This document shows, one piece after another, positions 1 to 5,028 of a stretch of 5,028 nt of DNA (the first letter of the stretch is position 1; each line of letters begins with the position of its first letter). Made by a program: the position numbers and the translations under genes. The notes beneath the pieces are model-generated. The model was not told where the DNA came from, did no database searches, and saw nothing but the letters and a program-made list of their open reading frames with translations. The DNA is from Deltaproteobacteria bacterium (lineage in GTDB: Bacteria > Desulfobacterota > Desulfobacteria > Desulfobacterales > Desulfatirhabdiaceae). Location of the stretch: positions 1 through 5,028 of the forward strand of contig JAPLJE010000175.1 in assembly GCA_026388755.1 (NCBI GenBank), given 5' to 3'.

Positions 1-373
1 GCTCCTTCCGCCGGGAACCGCCAAGCTTCAGCGCATTCACGGGGCCTATATTTCCGAAGAAGAGCTGACCCGGATTATCGAGTTCTTAAAAGAACAGAAA
101 CCGCCTGAATATAATACCACGATCACGGAGGCGACTGTCGAGGACGAAAACGGAACTTCCGTCGAAGATCACGATGACCGTTACGACGACGCGGTCGCAC
201 TGGTGACCAAAACCCGCCAGGCTTCCATTTCGATGGTTCAGCGCCACCTGCGCATCGGCTATAACCGGGCGGCCCGCATCATCGAGACCATGGAAAAGGA
301 AGGGGTCATCGGCCCGTCCGATGGCGTCAAGGCCCGCGAAGTCCTTGCGCGCGGATATGATGACATGTCTTGA
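1..373 (+). CDS. ftsK: DNA translocase FtsK, C-terminal end (5' part outside window)
   Basis: This is the last 123 residues of an FtsK/SpoIIIE-type DNA translocase, read from base 2 to the TGA at 371-373. The membrane domain and the Walker A/B motor sequence lie upstream of the window. The visible part begins with the end of the motor domain (LLPPGTAKLQRIHGAYIS), followed by a short acidic linker (about residues 45-60). It ends in the gamma winged-helix domain (about residues 60-120), with DDAVALV, the recognition-helix region LRIGYNRAARIIETME and the close KEGVIGPSDGVKAREVL. In known FtsK proteins this domain reads oriented DNA motifs (KOPS) and contacts XerD, so that the hexameric motor moves the chromosome terminus through the division septum. 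The next gene starts 8 nt after the stop. Identification is firm; the missing N-terminus is a window-edge effect, not a truncation. Confidence 0.95.
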   Translation, partial: LLPPGTAKLQRIHGAYISEEELTRIIEFLKEQKPPEYNTTITEATVEDENGTSVEDHDDRYDDAVALVTKTRQASISMVQRHLRIGYNRAARIIETMEKEGVIGPSDGVKAREVLARGYDDMS

Positions 374-377
374 GGAA
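370..377 (+). promoter_or_regulatory. Ribosome binding site that sets the methyltransferase start at 382
   Basis: TTGAGGAA overlaps the ftsK stop codon. Its AGG core ends 6 nt before the ATG at 382, which is ideal spacing. A TTG in the same frame at 370 lies inside this element and has no site of its own, so ATG 382 is the better start. The arrangement also allows translational coupling to ftsK. Confidence 0.6.
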
Positions 378-381
378 TAAA

Positions 382-1023
382 ATGCAACCGGACATCCAAC
401 TGATCAATCAAATCAATTGGCAGATCACAGGGCAGACCAAGGGGTTTTTGGACCCTGATGAAGGCATGAGACTTTTTGACACAGCGCTGAAAGCCTCACG
501 GCTTGGCCCCTGTCTCGAAATCGGCAGTTATTGCGGCAAGTCGGCCATTTATCTGGGAACTGCCTGCAAAGCCGGCAACACGATCCTGTTTTCCGTGGAT
601 CATCACCAGGGATCCGAAGAGCAGCAGCCCGGTGAATAATACTTCGACCCGGAGCTTTTTGATCAGCGTGCCTATCAGATGGATACCTTTCCCCTGTTTC
701 GAAAGACCCTTGACCTGGCAGGGCTGGAGGACGCGGTTGTGCCAATGGTCTGTCGATCTGAAATCGCGGCCCGTGCCTGGAAAACACCGCTGGGACTGGT
801 CTTTATTGACGGCGGCCATGCATTTGAAACCGCCTTGACGGATTACCGCAGTTGGGCTGCGCACATTGTTCCACAAGGGTATCTGCTGATTCATGATATT
901 TTTCAGGACCCCAAGGACGGGGGACAGGCTCCCTATCAAGTTTACCAGATTGCAAAGGCATCCGGCCTGTTTCAGGAGCTTCCGATGACAAAAACCTTGG
1001 GCGTGCTGCAGCGCATCAAATAG
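382..1023 (+). pseudogene. Class I SAM-dependent methyltransferase, interrupted by an in-frame TAA
   Basis: Read through one stop, this frame encodes a 213-codon class I (Rossmann-fold) methyltransferase of the Methyltransf_24-like type. Codons 1-85 carry the SAM-binding glycine motif LEIGSYCGKS (45-54) and the acidic end of strand beta-2, SVDHH (71-75). Codon 86 is TAA. Codons 87-213 continue without a frame change: YFDPELFD (87-94), VFIDGGHAFE (140-149), the metal- or substrate-binding-like IHDIF (170-174) and a C-terminus ending at TAG 1021-1023. Both halves fit one protein, and the sequence around the stop (HHQGSEEQQPGE, stop, YFDPELFD) resembles intact relatives that I recall as having Glu there. 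GAA to TAA is one substitution. The upstream product alone lacks the second half of the fold. Restart at ATG 679 would lack the SAM motif, so neither piece should be active alone. The substrate is unknown. The rest of the gene is intact, so the lesion is recent or a sequence error. Confidence 0.8.
637..639 (+). other. In-frame TAA stop inside the methyltransferase
   Basis: TAA replaces codon 86 of the methyltransferase reading frame. It is not TGA (selenocysteine) or TAG (pyrrolysine), so the two known recoding systems of this bacterial group do not explain it. No indel is needed to join the halves, since the same frame stays open for 127 more codons. Confidence 0.85.
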
Positions 1024-1066
1024 CCGGCTTGAAAACCGTAACATTGCATCAACGCAGGGAACCCTT

Positions 1067-1795
1067 ATGGATCATCTCAAATCAGCACTTCAGTTCCTGA
1101 CCCTGTTGCCGCTTGGCAAATCCGAAACATTTGACACGCGTGGCATGACCCCCTATTTCCCCCTTGCTGGAATGATTGTCGGGGTTCTAGTTTCCATTTT
1201 TGATAAAATCGCCCTGTTTTTCTGGCCGCTTCCGGCCGTGGCAGCCATGGATGTGGTGTTTCTGGCAATTCTCACGGGGGCATTTCATCTGGATGGCCTG
1301 GGAGATGCGGCCGACGGACTGCTGGGACACCGGCCCCGGGAAAAGGCCCTTGAAATCATGAAAGACAGCCGCATCGGCGCCATGGGACTCATGGCTGTTT
1401 TCTGCTGCCTGTTCATCAAGTGGGCGGGCATCCAGAGCCTGGATATCCATCAGCGAACCCTGATCCTTATCCTGATTCCGGCCTATTCCCGTTCCGGAAT
1501 GCTGTTTGGCATGCGATTTCTGCATTACGGCAGATCCGGCGGTACCGGCCTGGCTTTTTTCCAGAACGCACTTGAACCCATGGACTTCAAATGGATGATA
1601 CTGCCGGCTGTGTTTTCGATTTTTCTGGGCTGGCGGGGACTCTGGCTGAACATGGTGTTTGCCCTGACCCTTGCCGCGATTCTCGGATACTATCGAAACC
1701 GCATGGGCTGTATTACCGGGGATATGCTGGGCGCGATGACGGAAGTGATGGAATCCGCCCTGTTTCTCCTGATGGCGGCGGGATGGCTTTTTTGA
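1067..1795 (+). CDS. cobS: Adenosylcobinamide-GDP ribazoletransferase (cobalamin synthase) CobS
   Basis: CobS joins adenosylcobinamide-GDP to alpha-ribazole (or its 5'-phosphate), the step that closes the lower nucleotide loop of cobalamin, and acts in the cytoplasmic membrane. The 242-residue product has the usual family length of about 240-260. The signature GAFHLDGLGDAADGL (71-85) holds the Asp-rich Mg-binding residues D76, D80 and D83. It is followed by REKALEIMKDSRIGAMG (91-107) and the C-terminal GCITGDMLGA (214-223), close to the family's GGxTGDxLGA. Hydrophobic stretches at about 31-50, 57-70, 105-118, 131-140, 176-186, 191-207 and 229-242 fit a multi-pass membrane protein. The ATG at 1067 has AGGGA at 1056-1060, 6 nt upstream. 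The last 13 bases overlap hemW. No other cobalamin gene and no cobalamin riboswitch is visible; the 43-nt gap upstream is too short for one. Confidence 0.96.
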   Translation: MDHLKSALQFLTLLPLGKSETFDTRGMTPYFPLAGMIVGVLVSIFDKIALFFWPLPAVAAMDVVFLAILTGAFHLDGLGDAADGLLGHRPREKALEIMKDSRIGAMGLMAVFCCLFIKWAGIQSLDIHQRTLILILIPAYSRSGMLFGMRFLHYGRSGGTGLAFFQNALEPMDFKWMILPAVFSIFLGWRGLWLNMVFALTLAAILGYYRNRMGCITGDMLGAMTEVMESALFLLMAAGWLF

Positions 1796-2949
1796 CAAAT
1801 CCGCCTCCTGCCGGCATTTACATTCATATTCCCTTCTGCGCCCAAAAATGCCTGTATTGCGATTTTTATTCCATTACGGATCTCTGCCTGCAAGATGCGT
1901 TTATCGAGGGGCTTTTCCGTGAAATAGCCGCCACAAAAAACCAGTTGACTTTCGACTCCCTGTATATCGGCGGCGGCACACCATCGCTTCTGCCCCATAA
2001 TCAAATCGGCCGGATCATCGACCGGATATCTGCGCAGTTTAACCTCGAGGCATCGGCCGAGATAACGCTTGAGGTCAATCCCGGAACCGTTACCCTCGAA
2101 TCATTGAAAGCCTATCGGGAAAGGGGCGTCACACGGCTCAATATAGGCGTTCAGTCGTTTCAGAACACTCACCTTCAGTGGCTGGGGCGGATGCATCCGG
2201 CGGATGCGGCAAAAGACGCCATATTATGGGCCAGAGCAGCAGGCTTTGATCAAATCGGCATGGATCTGATTTACGGCCTTCCCGGACAAAGTCGCCAGGC
2301 GTGGCTGGCCGATTTGCACCAGGCGCTCTCCTTTGATCCGGAGCACCTGTCCTGTTACATGTTGACCTGTGAGCCCGACACACCGCTGGACCGCATGCGA
2401 CGGCATCAGGAATTCAAGCCCATGGCGGATGGGGATGTCTGTGATCTGTTTGAGACCACGGTCATGGAATTGTCCGGGCAGGGCTACCCGTTGTATGAAA
2501 TCTCCAATTTTGCCCGAAAGGGCAGCAATTCTCCCGATGTCAACCGGTCCCGCCACAATCAGAAATACTGGACCGATGCCCCTTATCTGGGTTTTGGCCC
2601 GGCTGCCCATTCCTATCTGAACCCGGTTCGATATCGCAATCACAGGGATATCGCCGCATATTTGGCGGATTTGTACAGCGGAACGCTGCCCATAGCGGAA
2701 AAAGAAACGTTAAGCCTGGAACAGCAGCTGATGGAGACTGTTTTTCTGGGGCTTCGAACCCTGGAAGGAATTTCGATTCAGCGGTTTGAAGAAAAATCAG
2801 GCAGGCCATTCAATGTTCTTTTTCAGGATATTTTAACAGACCCGGAACTAAAGAAACTGATCACACTGACACCAGAGCACTGTTCCTTGACCTTTCAGGG
2901 AATGATGGTCCTGGATTCCATCGCAGGCATGTTCGTGGACAGAATATGA
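1783..2949 (+). CDS. hemW: Radical SAM heme chaperone HemW (HemN-like)
   Basis: HemW binds heme and a [4Fe-4S] cluster and is thought to deliver heme to target proteins. It is often mislabelled as oxygen-independent coproporphyrinogen III oxidase. The 388 residues match the usual 370-400. The N-terminal radical SAM core has YIHIPFCAQKCLYCDFYS with cluster ligands C19, C23 and C26 (CX3CX2C). F28 stands where HemN has its fourth Cys, which is diagnostic for HemW. GGGTPS (63-68) is the SAM-binding glycine motif, followed by EVNPGT (97-102), LNIGVQSF (119-126) and GMDLIYGLPGQ (159-169). HNQKYW (258-263) is the HemW-type HNxxYW motif, and the HemN C-terminal domain ends with LTFQGMMVLDSI (369-380). 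ATG 1783 is chosen because it leaves a short leader before the conserved core. A TTG at 1792 in the same frame, overlapping the cobS stop as TTGA, is the alternative. Neither has a strong ribosome binding site, so translation is probably coupled to cobS. Confidence 0.94.
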   Translation: MAFLTNPPPAGIYIHIPFCAQKCLYCDFYSITDLCLQDAFIEGLFREIAATKNQLTFDSLYIGGGTPSLLPHNQIGRIIDRISAQFNLEASAEITLEVNPGTVTLESLKAYRERGVTRLNIGVQSFQNTHLQWLGRMHPADAAKDAILWARAAGFDQIGMDLIYGLPGQSRQAWLADLHQALSFDPEHLSCYMLTCEPDTPLDRMRRHQEFKPMADGDVCDLFETTVMELSGQGYPLYEISNFARKGSNSPDVNRSRHNQKYWTDAPYLGFGPAAHSYLNPVRYRNHRDIAAYLADLYSGTLPIAEKETLSLEQQLMETVFLGLRTLEGISIQRFEEKSGRPFNVLFQDILTDPELKKLITLTPEHCSLTFQGMMVLDSIAGMFVDRI

Positions 2950-2956
2950 GGATTGA

Positions 2957-2978
2957 TTATCTACAGTGGCTATGATAA
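2957..2978 (+). promoter_or_regulatory. Possible operator: inverted repeat ahead of the LysR gene
   Basis: TTATC (2957-2961) and GATAA (2974-2978) form a perfect 5-bp inverted repeat with a 12-nt spacer, between the hemW stop and the LysR start. LysR regulators typically bind interrupted dyads of this size (the T-N11-A class) and often control their own gene. A -10-like TATGAT (2971-2976) lies in the same place, but I see no matching -35 element. A 5-bp dyad can arise by chance, so this is only a candidate. Confidence 0.25.
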
Positions 2979-2991
2979 GCAAATCAGAATA

Positions 2992-3948
2992 ATGGCATAC
3001 GATACCTTTAAAAACATTACGATCCAGCAACTCGAATCCCTCGTTCATCTGGTAGCGGAAAGAAATTTCAGCCGGGCCGCCAGAAAAATGGTGTTGACAC
3101 AGCCTTCTCTCAGCAAACACATCAAAAACCTTGAGGAGGCGGCCGGCACAAGGCTTGTCAATCGAGAGGGGTCCGGAATTTCGCTCACACCCGAAGGCAA
3201 GCTCCTGTTTGAATTTGCCCGAAAAGTCCTCTATCTGCGGGAAGACGTCAAGGAAAGAATGGTCAGGCTTCAGGACAAGTCTTCCGGCAGCATTCGCATC
3301 AGCGCCAGCACCCTGCCGGCCACCTATATTCTGCCATACATATTGAGCCAGTTCCAGAAATCATACCCTCAGATTCAGACTTTCGTTCAGTCCGCCAACA
3401 GCGAAGACGCCATTGACATGGTTCTGCACCAGCAGTCGGAAATGGGGTTTATCGGGAAAAACCCCCACAGCAAAAAGCTGCACAGCGAACCCTTGTGGCA
3501 GGACAGGCTGATACTGGCGGTTCCTGCGGGTCATCACTGGACCGGAGCCGCAGCGGTTTCCGTTAAAGACCTTTTGGAAGCACCTTTCGTGATGCGGGAA
3601 AAAGGCTCCGCCACGCGCGAAATCCTCGGAGAATTCCTCTCGGAACATGCCGGAATAGACCTGAATCAGCTGAACATCGTTGCGGAAATGGGGAGTTCGG
3701 AGGCTGTAAAGGAAGCGGTTATCGCAGGTCTGGGCATATCGGTGCTTTCGCTTCACGCCGTCAAACGGGAGCTTGGCCAGGGAATTATCGTTGAAATTCC
3801 GATTCAGGACTGGCGAATCGTGCGCCAGGTATATCTCATTTACCGGCATCAGTTGGGAATCATGAGACACCATCAGTTATTTCTGGATTATGTCAGGGAA
3901 AGCAAGGCTTCGGCTCTGGACAGCAGACTTGATGGTCCGCCTGAATGA
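2992..3948 (+). CDS. LysR-family transcriptional regulator, CysL-like effector domain
   Basis: This is a 318-residue LysR-type transcription factor of normal family length. The N-terminal winged helix-turn-helix spans about residues 9-70: IQQLESLVHLVAE, NFSRAARKM, LTQPSLSKHIKNLEE, then SLTPEGK. A linker helix (about 70-98) leads to the periplasmic-binding-protein-like effector domain (about 99-303). There SASTLPATYILP (104-115) carries the usual Ser/Thr anion-binding site, REKGSATRE (202-210) follows, and AEMGSSEAVKEAVIAGLGIS (231-250) is very typical of the CysL/CysB-like branch. It also resembles the selenium-metabolism-associated LysR group, but I cannot confirm that by eye. ATG 2992 is preferred. 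A TTG at 2953 would add 13 residues but has its GAGGA directly abutting it, and the added residues lie outside the domain. ATG 2992 itself has no good ribosome binding site. The effector and targets are unknown. No divergently transcribed partner gene lies upstream, unlike many LysR loci. Confidence 0.92.
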   Translation: MAYDTFKNITIQQLESLVHLVAERNFSRAARKMVLTQPSLSKHIKNLEEAAGTRLVNREGSGISLTPEGKLLFEFARKVLYLREDVKERMVRLQDKSSGSIRISASTLPATYILPYILSQFQKSYPQIQTFVQSANSEDAIDMVLHQQSEMGFIGKNPHSKKLHSEPLWQDRLILAVPAGHHWTGAAAVSVKDLLEAPFVMREKGSATREILGEFLSEHAGIDLNQLNIVAEMGSSEAVKEAVIAGLGISVLSLHAVKRELGQGIIVEIPIQDWRIVRQVYLIYRHQLGIMRHHQLFLDYVRESKASALDSRLDGPPE

Positions 3949-4103
3949 CCGGAAGGCCTCTAAACATCGGATTCCCTAAAAGTGAAATGGGGTGTTTGGG
4001 GGGAAAGAAGATACTGCCGTAGAAAAAACGAGAGAGGGCACAACTCAATCAAGAACCGCCCCCAGCAATGGGTATTGCCGAGGACGGGGTCCAGGTAAAA
4101 AAA
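3949..4103. other. Convergent spacer without a clear terminator
   Basis: These 155 nt separate the LysR gene from the oppositely transcribed hydrogenase gene. I see no open frame of note. The best secondary structure is a 5-bp stem GCAAT/ATTGC (4065-4069 with 4074-4078, loop GGGT). It may be extended by CCCC/GGGG (4060-4063 with 4086-4089) across an uneven internal loop. Neither strand has a T-run directly after it, so it is not a standard intrinsic terminator. An A6 run at 4023-4028 would read as T6 on the - strand but has no GC-rich stem before it. Confidence 0.6.
4060..4089 (-). terminator. Weak hairpin downstream of the hydrogenase gene, doubtful terminator
   Basis: An inner stem GCAAT/ATTGC and an outer CCCC/GGGG pair surround each other 15-44 nt past the hydrogenase stop on the - strand. 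The position suits a transcript end, but the uneven internal loop and the lack of a following U-tract make the call weak. A Rho-dependent end is equally possible. Confidence 0.2.
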
Positions 4104-5028
4104 TCAAGTAACTCGGATCTTGTACACCTCATTGGATTCGGGGTCGATGATATGGACACCACAAGCCACACAGGGGTCAAAGGAATGAACGGTTCTTAAC
4201 ACTTCAATCGGTCGTTTGGGATCGGCGATCGGCGTGCCAATCAGGGCTTCTTCAACCGGTCCGCGGAAGCCTTTTTCGCACCTGGGACCAAAGTTCCAGG
4301 TTGAAGGCACGACGTACTGGTAGTTTTTGATCTTTTTGTTTTCAATCTGAATCCAGTGACCCAGGGAGCCTCTGGGGACGTCATTCAGGCCAAATCCCAT
4401 GCCTTTGTCCGGCATGGTCCAGGACTGATAGGTCTTGGTGTCACCGTTTTTCACGTTTTCAATCAGCTCGCCAAGCCAACCTTCCATGGCATCGCCGATG
4501 GCCACGGTTTCAAGGCCTCTGGCTGCGGTTCTGCCCAAGGTGGAGAAAAGGGCCGTCACCGGAATATCCAGTTTTTTCAGAGTGCCATCGACCAGTGCTT
4601 TGATGCCGGCATGACCTTTGGCATAGGCCACCAGTACCCTGGCCAGGGGACCGACTTCACAGGATGCGCCCTCATAACGCGGGGCCTTGAACCAGGAATA
4701 TTTGCCGCCGGGTTGATATTCGCCATGCTTGGGTTTTGTTTCGCCTTCAAACGGATGCCTGGCCTTGCCGTCTTCATACCAGGCATGCTTCACGTGCTCG
4801 GTGACCTTTTCCTGCTGGGCCATGGCAACACCGGTCAGATCCTGTTTCAGGATGACGCCTCTTGGCATGAAGAGGCTGTCCGGCTCTTTTTCCGTTGTGG
4901 GGAACTCTCCCCAAGCCAGGAAATTTTGGGTGCCGCCGATGGCTCCCCATTCCTTGTAAAAAGAAGCCACAGCCAGCAGATCCGGAATATAGACGTTTTT
5001 AATGAATTCCTGGGTTTCTTTCCAGATA
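4104..5028 (-). CDS. [NiFe] hydrogenase large subunit, C-terminal part (5' end outside window)
   Basis: This is the large, Ni-Fe-site subunit of a group 1 (periplasmic uptake-type) [NiFe] hydrogenase, which oxidises H2 together with an iron-sulfur small subunit. The last 307 residues are visible, a little over half of the usual 550-570. The frame stays open to the window edge (IWKETQEFIKNVYIPDLL), so a GTG at 4970 is not the start. The N-terminal RxCGxC ligand pair lies off-window. Visible motifs are GASCEVGPLARVLVAYAKG (L3-like), STWNFGPR, GPVEEALIGTPIADPKRP and the C-terminal metal-site motif DPCVACGVH. The two Cys codons are 4170-4172 and 4161-4163; both are TGT, so this is not a selenocysteine [NiFeSe] enzyme. 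After the motif His (4152-4154) come 15 residues (IIDPESNEVYKIRVT), the extension removed by a maturation endopeptidase after Ni insertion. The small subunit would be expected upstream on the - strand, beyond 5028. The gene faces the LysR gene tail to tail. Confidence 0.94.
   Translation of the reverse strand, partial: IWKETQEFIKNVYIPDLLAVASFYKEWGAIGGTQNFLAWGEFPTTEKEPDSLFMPRGVILKQDLTGVAMAQQEKVTEHVKHAWYEDGKARHPFEGETKPKHGEYQPGGKYSWFKAPRYEGASCEVGPLARVLVAYAKGHAGIKALVDGTLKKLDIPVTALFSTLGRTAARGLETVAIGDAMEGWLGELIENVKNGDTKTYQSWTMPDKGMGFGLNDVPRGSLGHWIQIENKKIKNYQYVVPSTWNFGPRCEKGFRGPVEEALIGTPIADPKRPIEVLRTVHSFDPCVACGVHIIDPESNEVYKIRVT

Noticed and set aside
637..639. Selenocysteine or pyrrolysine recoding of the methyltransferase stop
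   Set aside because: The codon is TAA, not TGA or TAG, and the expected residue is Glu rather than Cys or Lys.
496..1044. Long open frame on the - strand (182 codons) opposite the methyltransferase
   Set aside because: It is antisense to well-conserved methyltransferase sequence, shows no recognisable domain, and its composition looks like a mirror of the + strand gene.
1024..1066. Cobalamin riboswitch before cobS
   Set aside because: The gap is only 43 nt, far too short for the element of about 200 nt, and shows no B12-box-like sequence.
1591..1782. N-terminal extension of hemW deep into cobS
   Set aside because: The added 64 residues are out-of-frame cobS sequence with no similarity to HemW. 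The conserved region begins just after ATG 1783.
1187..1798. Long open frame on the - strand (203 codons) opposite cobS
   Set aside because: The product is rich in His, Gln, Lys and Arg, as expected from the complement of a hydrophobic membrane protein gene. CobS itself is unmistakable.
3361..3873. Open frame on the - strand (170 codons) opposite the LysR effector domain
   Set aside because: It has no domain or convincing start, and the + strand frame carries clear LysR motifs throughout.
3972..4005. TTCCC/GGGAA inverted repeat as a terminator for the LysR gene
   Set aside because: The stem is 5 bp with a loop of about 24 nt and no T-run follows it.
4968..4970. GTG as the start of the hydrogenase large subunit
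   Set aside because: The frame stays open past it to the window edge with typical large-subunit sequence, and the protein would lack its first Cys ligand pair.

Overview
The window looks like ordinary chromosomal DNA from an anaerobic bacterium, most likely a sulfate-reducing member of the Desulfobacterota (former Deltaproteobacteria). This rests on protein resemblance: the [NiFe] hydrogenase large subunit has the Desulfovibrio-type C-terminus, and the FtsK, methyltransferase and LysR proteins read like those of this group. Base composition and codon use look even throughout, and I see no insertion sequence, integrase, tRNA, rRNA, CRISPR array or phage gene.

Layout. Five genes lie head to tail on the + strand. 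They are the 3' end of ftsK (1-373), a class I SAM-dependent methyltransferase interrupted by an in-frame TAA (382-1023), cobS (1067-1795), hemW (1783-2949, overlapping cobS) and a LysR-type regulator (2992-3948). Gaps are 8 nt, 43 nt, an overlap and 42 nt, so co-transcription is plausible at least for cobS-hemW. After a 155-nt convergent spacer, a [NiFe]-hydrogenase large-subunit gene runs in on the - strand. Its stop is at 4104-4106 and its 5' part lies beyond position 5028.

Function. FtsK acts in chromosome segregation and is probably only a chance neighbour. CobS completes the cobalamin nucleotide loop at the membrane. HemW is a radical-SAM heme chaperone, so the overlapping cobS-hemW pair both serve tetrapyrrole cofactor metabolism. 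The LysR protein has a CysL-like effector domain with unknown targets. It converges on the hydrogenase gene, which by itself is no evidence that it controls it.

The most noteworthy observation is the methyltransferase. Clear family sequence continues in the same frame on both sides of a single TAA at 637-639, at a place where I expect Glu. This is a recent nonsense mutation, a sequencing error, or (least likely) a recoded codon. I found no convincing undescribed system in this window.
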